Below, piece after piece: positions 44,084-52,004 of a DNA stretch of 64,000 nucleotides (positions are counted from its first letter, which is position 1; every line of letters begins with the position of its first letter). Below the pieces are notes generated by a model that did no database searches, had not been told where the DNA came from, and saw only the letters and a list, made by a program, of their open reading frames with translations. Source of the DNA: Streptomyces sp. NBC_00654 (GTDB lineage: Bacteria; Actinomycetota; Actinomycetes; Streptomycetales; Streptomycetaceae); NCBI RefSeq assembly GCF_026341775.1, contig NZ_JAPEOB010000002.1, positions 1,116,001 to 1,180,000 on the forward strand. The letters run 5' to 3'. The translations under genes were made by a program, and so were the position numbers.

Positions 44084-45450
44084 GACGCTTCACCGTCCGC
44101 ATCGAAGTTCTCGGAGAAGTAGAAGAGGCATTCGTCGCACAGCTGATAGGCCAGCCCCAGCAGATGCTGGTTTTTCACCAGGAATGGCGGCGGCGTGGAC
44201 AGCCCGTCGACTTTGAGTCGCTGGGTGAGCAGGTCATTCATCGTGCTGCCGTACGCGCTGCCGTCCTGGGTCTGTGAGCGGGCGTGGCGCTTGCACTCGA
44301 AGACGACTTCCAGTACGTCCGTGGACAAGTTCAGCAGATCGGTGTCATCTCCGGCCAGGCCGGAGCGCCGCTCGGACCATGTGGCGTACCACGCTGAGCG
44401 GAGCCGCTCCGCGAACGCCGCTTCATCCGAGGGGACCAGGCCGCGCAGCAGCTTGCGGTTGAGCTTGGCGCCCCCCGGTGCCACTAGGGGGACCTGGCCC
44501 CGTGGGAACGCTGCTAGTTGGGCCGATGCGTACGCCATCTCTGCACGGAGGACGTCGCGGGTGATGCTCCGGCGCCCAATGCGCTGCTGCATCTGCGTGC
44601 TGTAGCGGACGCGGCTCGGATCGGCGATGTAGGCGGCAAGTTGGCCGCGGTCGCTCTCATCACGGTTGGCGCTCTCGATCCGGTCTACGATGTTCCGGTA
44701 GGTGGCCTCCGTGTCGACGTGCGCCAGCTGCAGTTGCTCGACGGCGGGTACCAGAAGGCTCTGAATGTTGACGTCGGTGATGTACGCGCGCTGCGGCGGA
44801 TCACACGAGATCTCTAGGACCGTGAGGAACTGTCTGACCTTGTCCGCGAAGCCTGCCGGTATCTGGATGTCTGCGAGTGGCACTTTGGGCGTTTCAGGGA
44901 CGTTGTCATAGGGCTCTTCCCAGCGCACCTTCAACATCTGGCGGGCGATCGTGTCGACCATGGCCGACAGGCCGTCGGTGATTTCAGGCCCCGGCCCGCA
45001 CATCCGAGTCAGGAGGTCGGCATTGTCCTTGGCTGGGCTCATGGCCGCGTTCGTGGCCAACCGGAGCCGCACGTTCGCGGCGCACTCGCAGGCGCACCAG
45101 CGGTCGAAGAGATGAGTAAGACCGCCGCTCTTGCACAACTTGACGAGTGTCCAGGTGCCTTGGTTCTCTTCGCGGTGCTTGACCGATACGAGTTCCACGG
45201 AGCCGTCGGTGAATGCCACCACGAAGTCTTCGTGCCATTCACAGACGATGAAGTCGATCGCGTCTTGCGTGAGCATGGCCAGACAGTCCCGCGCGGCTAC
45301 TTCCGCTTGGTAGCGATAGCGGCCCAACGTATCCGAGCCGCTGTCTTCGCCCGGGGCGAGCCTGAAGATCGCGTGCGTCGAACCGTCCGGACCCGTGGCA
45401 GTTGCAGGGCGCTCGGCCCTGGTGGCTCCGCCCGACGCGTCGACCATCAA
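44080..45450 (-). CDS. DUF4297/Cap4-like nuclease effector
   Basis: 456 residues. The N-terminal part is a restriction-endonuclease-like fold: YRYQAEVAARDCLAML, then acidic residues E71/D75 and E87-L-V-S-V-K91 (E-x-K catalytic pattern) as in DUF4297 and Cap4 nucleases. The rest is helical and probably contacts the middle component. It is the first gene of a coupled three-gene operon with a Rad50-like ATPase. The predicted role is DNA cleavage in anti-phage or anti-plasmid defence. Confidence 0.82.
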   Translation of the reverse strand: MMVDASGGATRAERPATATGPDGSTHAIFRLAPGEDSGSDTLGRYRYQAEVAARDCLAMLTQDAIDFIVCEWHEDFVVAFTDGSVELVSVKHREENQGTWTLVKLCKSGGLTHLFDRWCACECAANVRLRLATNAAMSPAKDNADLLTRMCGPGPEITDGLSAMVDTIARQMLKVRWEEPYDNVPETPKVPLADIQIPAGFADKVRQFLTVLEISCDPPQRAYITDVNIQSLLVPAVEQLQLAHVDTEATYRNIVDRIESANRDESDRGQLAAYIADPSRVRYSTQMQQRIGRRSITRDVLRAEMAYASAQLAAFPRGQVPLVAPGGAKLNRKLLRGLVPSDEAAFAERLRSAWYATWSERRSGLAGDDTDLLNLSTDVLEVVFECKRHARSQTQDGSAYGSTMNDLLTQRLKVDGLSTPPPFLVKNQHLLGLAYQLCDECLFYFSENFDADGEAS

Positions 45451-45953
45451 CGTCCCCCGCTCCGGCCCCGCATGAGAGCGCGTTCCTTTCCACGTCTGCT
45501 CCGCCAGCAGACGTGAAGATCCCTACCCGTATCACACTCCAGGGTCACTGCGTAACTGTCCGTCGCGTGATCGTGTGGGAGATGCCATTTCGCTCGCCCC
45601 GCTAGCCGGTGTCCTTCAGATGCTCGCCCCAGCGATCAAGAAGCTTGCGCCACGCGGACTTCCTCGGCGCCTACGAAGGGGCGCTGGTGAAGCAGGCTCG
45701 ACAGAGCGCCCTGGAGGAGCGGGTGAAGGCCGTACTGGCGGACAAGGAAGACTATGGGTAGGCGCGATCCGGTCAGCTCCGGTCCCGGCCGGATCTTCCG
45801 CCACCACCCCCTCCTGATGCTGCGCTCGCACCGCTGCGCCCAGTGGCTGACCCGTCCGCCGACCTGGCCCCGGCGCGCGGCCGGCGACTTCACGGACGAC
45901 GTGCCGACGAGGTGTAAGCCCACGCAATGTCCACGACGCTGACCCTCGACTTG
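45451..45953. other. degenerate stretch with a coding-like fragment
   Basis: About 500 bp between the ABC-3C operon and the IS110 element. A plus-strand fragment near 45650-45762 reads DFLGAYEGALVKQARQSALE and ends in TAG, like the C-terminus of a destroyed gene. I cannot name the family. The rest has no supported feature. Confidence 0.45.
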
Positions 45954-45961
45954 GGATGCCC

Positions 45962-46223
45962 CCGTTATGTTTTTCGCGGTCCTGCAATGGGGCCGCTGGC
46001 CTCCGGGCCCGGTATGACTGTGTCCCCTCTGTCGAACGGATGACCTGGGGGGTGGTGTCGCCGGGCCTGGGGGTGCCGTCGGAGACGCTGATGAGAGACC
46101 CGGCCACCGCCCGGTCCGGCGCAATGCCGGGCAGAGACGTGGGCGGCAGGTCTGCATAACGTGGATGCGCGAGCACGGTGCCACTGCCGAGGCCGGCACG
46201 GTCAACGACCTGGAGAGGGTGCG
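45962..46223 (+). ncRNA. candidate bridge RNA region of the IS110 element
   Basis: IS110-group elements encode a structured bridge RNA in the non-coding end next to the recombinase start. This 260-bp region between the left border and ATG 46224 has several GC-rich stem-forming tracts and no ORF. The RNA is inferred from family knowledge; its exact ends and guide loops were not derived. Confidence 0.45.
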
Positions 46224-47438
46224 ATGTTCGACACCGAAGGCGTGGGCGTCTTCCTCGGGATGGACGTCGGCAAGACCGCCCATCACGGTCACGGGCTCAC
46301 CCCAGCCGGGAAGAAGGTCTTCGACAAGCCGATGCCCAACAGCGAACCCAAGCTGCGGGCCGTCTTCGACAAGCTCAAAGCCAAGTTCGGCACTGTGCTG
46401 GTGATCGTGGACCAGCCCGCGTCCATCGGTGCCCTGCCGCTGACCGTCGCCCGCGACGCGGGCTGCGAGGTCGCTTACCTGCCCGGACTCGCGATGCGCC
46501 GAATCGCTGATCTGTATCCGGGCGAGGCGAAAACGGACGCGAAGGACGCGGCGGTGATCGCGGACGCGGCCCGGACGATGCCTCACACCCTGCGTTCGCT
46601 TGAGCTGACCGACGAGATCACCGCCGAGCTCACGGTCCTGACCGGTTTCGACCAGGACCTCGCAGCCGAGGCCACCCGGACCTCCAACCGGATACGCGGC
46701 CTGCTCACCCAGTTCCACCCCAGCCTCGAGCGCGTGCTGGGGCCCCGGTTGGACCACCGGGCCGTCACCTGGCTGCTGGAACGCCACGGATCTCCGGCCG
46801 CCCTGCGGAAAGCAGGCCGCCGCAGACTCGTCGAGCTGATCCGGCCCAAGGCCCCGCGGATGGCGCAGAGGCTGATCGACGAGGTCTTCGACGCTCTCGA
46901 CGAGCAGACCGTCGTTGTTCCCGGCACGGGCACCCTCGACATCGTGATCCCGTCGCTGGCCGCCTCGCTCGCCGCGGTCCATGACCAGCGCCGGGCACTG
47001 GAAGCCCAGATCAGCACCCTGCTGGAGGCCCACCCTCTTCATCCGGTCCTGACCTCGATGCCCGGAGTCGGAGTCAGGACCGCCGCCGTCCTTCTGGTCA
47101 CCGTCGGCGACGGCACCGGCTTCCCCAGCGCCGCCCACCTCGCCTCTTACGCCGGCCTCGCCCCGACGACAAAATCGTCGGGGACCTCGATCCACGGCGA
47201 ACACGCACCCAGAGGCGGAAACCGGCAGCTCAAACGCGCCATGTTCCTCTCCGCATTCGCCTGCATGAACGCCGACCCGGCCTCGCGCACCTACTACGAC
47301 CGGCAACGCGCCCGCGGCAAAACCCACACCCAAGCCCTCCTCCGCCTCGCCCGTCAACGCATCAGTGTCCTCTTCGCCATGCTCCGGGACGGCACCTTCT
47401 ACGAGTCTCGAACCCCCACCGTCACCCTCGCCGCATAA
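46224..47438 (+). CDS. IS110-family transposase (DEDD recombinase)
   Basis: 404 residues. N-terminal DEDD/RuvC-like domain with GMDVGKTAHH, LVIVDQPAS and the TDAKDAAVIADAAR motif. The C-terminal Transposase_20 domain has SMPGVGVRTAAVLL, ASYAGLAPTTKSSG and HGEHAPRGGNRQLKRAMFLS, including the serine region. Length and frame are intact, so the element may be active. ATG 46224 follows GAGAGGGTGCG. Confidence 0.95.
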   Translation: MFDTEGVGVFLGMDVGKTAHHGHGLTPAGKKVFDKPMPNSEPKLRAVFDKLKAKFGTVLVIVDQPASIGALPLTVARDAGCEVAYLPGLAMRRIADLYPGEAKTDAKDAAVIADAARTMPHTLRSLELTDEITAELTVLTGFDQDLAAEATRTSNRIRGLLTQFHPSLERVLGPRLDHRAVTWLLERHGSPAALRKAGRRRLVELIRPKAPRMAQRLIDEVFDALDEQTVVVPGTGTLDIVIPSLAASLAAVHDQRRALEAQISTLLEAHPLHPVLTSMPGVGVRTAAVLLVTVGDGTGFPSAAHLASYAGLAPTTKSSGTSIHGEHAPRGGNRQLKRAMFLSAFACMNADPASRTYYDRQRARGKTHTQALLRLARQRISVLFAMLRDGTFYESRTPTVTLAA

Positions 47439-47573
47439 CCATCCCAAACAGCCTCATACCCGGCGCCACATCCTTGACGAACGACATAGAGACACCCCCC
47501 GGATGCCCAACAGGACCCGTGCTGGACGAGGGCGCGACCACTGAGTCAAGATCGAGTTGAGGGGGAGGGAAAA

Positions 47574-48806
47574 TTGAACGAGAAGACTTTCACCGAGATG
47601 GCAAGCCGGTTCCTGCGCGCATCCCTGGACTCGTGGCGCCAGGGGAACCACGCCTTTGCTGTCCTACACGCTGGTGTCGGATGCGAGCACATCCTCAAGG
47701 CCTTGCTGTGCCGTCACAACCCCTTGTTGATCGCTGAGAAGGGTGACCAGTCCTTCCGTTTTCACTCTCTTGGCCACGGGGACGCGAACGGCGTCAAGCC
47801 TCTCTCTGAGGCAAGGACCATCGGCATACTCGAAGCCTTCAAGACTGCAGCCGTCTTCATGCGCGGCCGTATGCCAGTGGATGAACGGAGTTTTCGGCCG
47901 TTCGCCGACTCCCGCAACGGCGTCGCGCACTCTGCCTACCTAGATGACATGGCCGTCAGGAAGGTCATCGAAACGGGTGTCCAGGTCGTCGAGTCTGTCC
48001 GTGCCGAGCTAGGCCTGGACCCAGCTGGCTTCTGGGGCGAATACACGAACGTCTTCGCAGATCTGAGCCAGGTTGCCTCCGTGCCCGCCCCCGCAGGACC
48101 GGACAAACGACCTCTTCTGGAACCCTTCGCCCAACAACTTGCGTTCGCCGCGCGCGAGCGTGCCCGCTCGGCTGTCTCGGTAGCCCTCAGTACAGGCCTT
48201 GAAGCCGCCTCCTGGGACGAGGCCACAATGTCCAGCGAGCTCGAAGGGGATGTCACCCGCACTGCGCTGGATGCTGCACTGGTCACTGCACTACGGATCG
48301 AGGGATCCCAAGCTGGGCAAGCCGCCGAGAGGCTGCTCGTAGAGCACGGAGTGCTCCCGCTCCCTGCGCCGCTGTCCTCCCACGAGGACCCTGGCGTCCT
48401 GCAGCGGTCCCATACTGCTGTAACGGTCAAGGTCATGATCGCTTCAGGTGTCATCGCTGGACTCGTCGACGTTCAGGGTCGCCACCGCGATATGCCCCTA
48501 GTTGACATTCTGATCCACCTCGACCAAAGAGGCTGCCTGATAAGTAGTCGGGCAAGCGGTGACCACGTGTGGTGGCGTGAGTGCCCGGCTTGCGGTTACG
48601 CCGGCAACGTGTACGGGGACCTCAGCCCCGTACCCTGCCGCTGCGATGCGTGGGCGCAGTCGTGTATCCACCCTGGCGGGGTTGTCGACGTCGGAACGGT
48701 CGAGTCCTTCTCCTGCCCCTTCTGCGGCCTCTCCCTGAGCAACCGCGGGGAAATCGTCACGGCGGGCATTGAATCGCGTAACGAAGCCCCGGAAGAAGAT
48801 TGGTGA
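47574..48806 (+). CDS. HEPN-like protein with C-terminal zinc ribbons (cargo)
   Basis: 410 residues. The N-terminal domain is HEPN-like: HAGVGCEHILKALLCRH and an R114-N-G-V-A-H119 motif matching the R-x4-H RNase signature. The middle is helical and of unknown fold. The C-terminus has CPACG, CRC and CPFCG clusters forming one or two zinc ribbons. It may be an RNA-cleaving sensor in defence. A GGGAGGG-type site precedes the start (first codon TTG at 47574). It begins just after the IS110 element, whose insertion may have changed its promoter. Confidence 0.7.
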   Translation: MNEKTFTEMASRFLRASLDSWRQGNHAFAVLHAGVGCEHILKALLCRHNPLLIAEKGDQSFRFHSLGHGDANGVKPLSEARTIGILEAFKTAAVFMRGRMPVDERSFRPFADSRNGVAHSAYLDDMAVRKVIETGVQVVESVRAELGLDPAGFWGEYTNVFADLSQVASVPAPAGPDKRPLLEPFAQQLAFAARERARSAVSVALSTGLEAASWDEATMSSELEGDVTRTALDAALVTALRIEGSQAGQAAERLLVEHGVLPLPAPLSSHEDPGVLQRSHTAVTVKVMIASGVIAGLVDVQGRHRDMPLVDILIHLDQRGCLISSRASGDHVWWRECPACGYAGNVYGDLSPVPCRCDAWAQSCIHPGGVVDVGTVESFSCPFCGLSLSNRGEIVTAGIESRNEAPEEDW

Positions 48807-49070
48807 GCAAGCGCGACGACTGAAGCACGAATAGGTCTACGGTCTTGTAGATCATTAACGTGTCCTCTTGATCTTGATGCTGGGTGTGCTCGCTTGGGCG
48901 TGGGCCCGAGCCGCCTGGGCGACCGTTGGGGGTCGGCGCGGGCAGAATGACGATGCCGTGTGCCTTGAGCAACCGCCTGTTCTTCGGGAGCGTGCGATGG
49001 CGGTGCGGCTGGTGGCGAGCAGTACGGCGAGGGGTTCGGCGACCAGGAAGATCCGGCTTGCCTGACCAGC

Positions 49071-50252
49071 GTGAAAGCCATGGCTGATGACCGCTCAGGG
49101 CGCGTACGATACGGGGCCATCCGGGCGGATGATTCCAAGATCGGACGAACCATGTCAGCGTTGACGGCTCAGCTTGATAACGGCCAGCTTGCCCTGATGA
49201 CCACTATGGCTGAGCCCTACCTCAAGAAGGGGCAGTGGCCGGTCTGGCACTACGTCGAGGCTCAGCTCGACCGCCAGGGTCTGGATGCTGCGTCGGTTCT
49301 TAAGTCGTTGCCGAGCGTGGGGTCTCCGCTCATCGGGCAGCGTTCATACGGACTGGCGTGGTACGACCGGAACCAGCTTGCCGACGATAGCCGCCCGGTT
49401 CTTACCGTCGCCGCTGGCCTCCATGTTCCCCAACTTGAGCGCGTCTTCGGCGATCTTTTAATCACCATCTTGCAATACCTGATTAAGCATCAGCAGGCCA
49501 TAACTCCCTCACCCGACAAGGTAGAGAAGGCATATGTAACGTCGGACGACATCCGAAGAGACTTCTCCGCCGCGACACCTGAGTTCTTGGGGGCGCTGCC
49601 TGGTATCTTCCGCCACGAACCAGTATTGCGGAGCGGCTACTCGACGTGGGGCACCAGCAACGGCTGGCGGTTTGAGCTGAACCGAGAACTCGCTAAGTAT
49701 CGGAATGTCAGCAACCTCAGCGAATATGTTTCAAAGGTCACTGAAATCCTGCTTGAGGAGCAACTTCTATTTGAGGCAACCCATTCCCTGACTCAACAGA
49801 ACATCATCGTAGGCGCGTCGGAGGGCCTGGCGCCAACAGCTTCTCCTACCGTCACATTTCCATTCTACGTCAACGCTGGCCTCATTGAAGAACTGGAGCA
49901 GAAGCAGGGTCAGACCACCTGGAGCCTCGACAAGCTGTTGAAGTTGCTGCGCGAGCTGAACGATTGTTACGCGGAAGATCATGTCTATGCCTGCCACGCA
50001 CTAGTAAGGGCAGTCATTGATCATGTCCCGCCGATTCTTGGTGCCAACTCCTTTGAGTCAGCAGTCAGCAACTACAAGTGGACCCGGACCGACAAGAAGT
50101 ACATGACCCGTTTGCTGGAATTCAAGAACCAGGCGGATGATGTACTTCACCGGCGGATCCGCCCTAGCAAGGATGTCATCGCGATGCACGACCTGTTGCC
50201 CTTCGGGGCTTACCTAAACGCGCTGCTACGGGAGTGCATCGATAAGCTGTAG
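49071..50252 (+). CDS. unrecognised cargo protein with HEPN-like C-terminus
   Basis: About 393 residues, codon use clearly less GC-rich than the chromosome. The C-terminal 110 residues (LDKLLKLLRELNDCYAEDHV, then FKNQADDVLHRRIRPSKD) resemble a helical HEPN/Abi-like domain, but the exact R-x4-H is not clear. The N-terminal part is unknown. Starts at GTG 49071, ATG 49080 or ATG 49152 are all possible; none has a good ribosome site. It is followed closely by the next gene, so they are probably an operon. Confidence 0.65.
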   Translation: MKAMADDRSGRVRYGAIRADDSKIGRTMSALTAQLDNGQLALMTTMAEPYLKKGQWPVWHYVEAQLDRQGLDAASVLKSLPSVGSPLIGQRSYGLAWYDRNQLADDSRPVLTVAAGLHVPQLERVFGDLLITILQYLIKHQQAITPSPDKVEKAYVTSDDIRRDFSAATPEFLGALPGIFRHEPVLRSGYSTWGTSNGWRFELNRELAKYRNVSNLSEYVSKVTEILLEEQLLFEATHSLTQQNIIVGASEGLAPTASPTVTFPFYVNAGLIEELEQKQGQTTWSLDKLLKLLRELNDCYAEDHVYACHALVRAVIDHVPPILGANSFESAVSNYKWTRTDKKYMTRLLEFKNQADDVLHRRIRPSKDVIAMHDLLPFGAYLNALLRECIDKL

Positions 50253-50287
50253 TGGCCAGCGCAAAATGGATTGCGGGAAGAGGTGGC

Positions 50288-51046
50288 ATGGCGGTAAAGG
50301 CAAAGCTAGAGGGCCATACCTTCGATCTGGATGCCTTGGTGGAACTCTTCCGCGAGGGCGACCCGAGGGTTAGCAAGGAGGAGGGCGGCTACTACCTGAA
50401 CTCGGCTGAGTTGGGCGGCCTCATGGACAACGGTGGGCGGTTGTTCGAGGCAGCTACTAACCTTCTCCAGCGAGTGACAGGGGTGGCACGTGTCCTGGAC
50501 AGCAGCTTTCGGCCCGTCAGCCTGCCCGGCATCTTCGTGGAGGATGACGGCACGGGTAACAGGCGGCGTCACCATATTGTGCAGGCCGACACCGCTGTGG
50601 TTCGGTCCAGGGCGTACGGCGTAGTTCTGTCAGTGGGTGATGGACAGTCGCCACCATCTCAACCCCCGCCCCCATCACCGCCAGAAGGACCGCCGTACAT
50701 GCGGTTGGCGTCGAGCCACGTCGATGTTGCCGAGACTCTGGAAATCCTGGGCAGGTCAAGCGTTTCACTAACCTGGGTTGATCTCTACAAGGTCTATGAG
50801 ATTGTGCGTGGCAACGTGGGAGGCGATAAGCAACTCAAGGCGACGCAGTGGGTGTCCAGTGGTGATCTGTCTGCGTTTACGGCATCAGCTAATCGACCTG
50901 ATGTGAGTGGCAGCGAGGCGCGTCATGCAAGAGCTACCGGGACCGGACTTCCGAAACGGACGATGACCCTGGCCGAGGGCGAGGCTTTCGTCCGCAGTCT
51001 GGTATTGGCCTGGTGGAACTACCTCGGTGGTCAGCCTTCAGCTTAA
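50288..51046 (+). CDS. unrecognised cargo protein, partner of the preceding gene
   Basis: 252 residues. A central Pro-rich linker (QPPPPSPPEGPP) divides an N-terminal alpha/beta part (LEGHTFDLDALVELFREGD) from a helical C-terminus with an E-A-R-H-A motif and WWNYL at the end. ATG 50288 has GAAGAGGTGGC directly upstream; a frame-compatible GTG at 50252 abuts the previous stop. With the upstream gene it forms a two-gene cassette typical of defence islands. The function is unknown. Confidence 0.65.
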   Translation: MAVKAKLEGHTFDLDALVELFREGDPRVSKEEGGYYLNSAELGGLMDNGGRLFEAATNLLQRVTGVARVLDSSFRPVSLPGIFVEDDGTGNRRRHHIVQADTAVVRSRAYGVVLSVGDGQSPPSQPPPPSPPEGPPYMRLASSHVDVAETLEILGRSSVSLTWVDLYKVYEIVRGNVGGDKQLKATQWVSSGDLSAFTASANRPDVSGSEARHARATGTGLPKRTMTLAEGEAFVRSLVLAWWNYLGGQPSA

Positions 51047-51130
51047 CCTCGCGCTTTGATGAAGGGGGCTGTTCGGCAGGCGGTCACACAAACAAAGAAC
51101 ACCTCTGACCAGCGAGAATGAGTATTGTCT

Positions 51131-52004
51131 AAAAGGTGTTGCGCAAGGCTCTGAACTGGGCATCTCCGTTGTATGGCCGGGGTGTTGAGGGCTGAGCGGG
51201 TGTGGGTGGAGACCTTTACGGGGCTGCGGGTGACGCAGTTTCGGGTCTGTTGAAGGTGGTGCGGGAGAGCGGGGCGGTGACGGCACGCTGCGAGGCCGAT
51301 CGCGGTCGTTGCCGCTGGCCGAGCGGGTTCTCATGGTCGCGCTCTACTACCGGACGAACCTGACGATGCGGCAGCTGGGCCCGTTGTTCGGTGTCTCGTC
51401 CTCCCCGGCCTGCCGTGTCATCCAGCGGCTGGGCCCGCTGCTGGCACTCGAGCCTGCCTCTCGCGCGGCCGATGCGGCGGAACGGTTGTGGATCTTGTAC
51501 GGCATCCTGGTCCCGGTCCGTGACCGGACCGTCGGCTCCTCGTCACGCAACTACCGGTTCTCGACGAACGTACAGGTCGCTGTCGATGCCCGACACCCGT
51601 CCTGCGATCGCTGCCGCCCGCCCGGTGCCGGGTAACACCGCGGACGCCCGTGCCTGGCGAGCCTCCGGGCTGAGCACGTACTGCCAGGGCGTGACCGTCC
51701 TAGGCGACGGCGCCTACCTCAACTGCGGGATGGTCGTGCCGCACCGCAAACGCCCCCGCCGGCCCCTGCTGCCGGGCGAGGAGGACGACAACGCCGCCCA
51801 CCGCAAGGTGCGTGCGCAGGTGGAGCATGTGATCGGCCGGATGAAGAACTACAAGATCCTCCGCGACTGCCGGCAGCACGGCGACGGCCTCCACCACGCT
51901 GTCCAGGCCGTCGCCCACATGCACAACCTCGCCCTGGCATCATGACCACAAGACCGCGATCAAAACCCCTGGCCTGCACAATCACGGCCTTGTGCAACAC
52001 CCTT
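51131..52004 (+). mobile_element. IS5-type insertion sequence, degenerate
   Basis: The ends AAAAGGTGTTGCGCAAGG (left) and CCTTGTGCAACACCCTTT (right) are inverted repeats with two mismatches, flanked by TA-containing target bases (CTA / TAG). The single transposase gene inside is broken. Confidence 0.8.
51173..51945 (+). pseudogene. IS5-family DDE transposase, frameshifted
   Basis: The start MAGVLRAERVWVETFTG is in one frame, then LPLAERVLMVALYYRTNLTM in another from about 51309. Near 51585 an extra C in GATGCCCGACACC shifts the frame to AAARPVPGNTADARAWRASG ... MKNYKILRDCRQHGDG. In addition the first catalytic Asp, normally in W-I-x-D-G, reads Tyr (ILYGIL). Transposition in cis is therefore impossible. 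Confidence 0.85.

Larger units (their letters stand above)
45954..47500 (+). mobile_element. IS110-family insertion sequence
   Basis: A single transposase gene is flanked by a long 5' non-coding region and a short 3' end typical of the family (TTGACGAACGACATAGAGAC then CCCCCC). GGATGCCC occurs at 45954-45961 and again at 47501-47508, marking the probable borders. There are no terminal inverted repeats, as expected for IS110. Confidence 0.75.

Noticed and set aside
45636..47447. 603-codon minus-strand frame across the IS110 element
   Set aside because: Antisense shadow of the transposase.
48807..49070. Possible small gene between two cargo genes
   Set aside because: Short frames on both strands lack ribosome sites and motifs; treated as intergenic.
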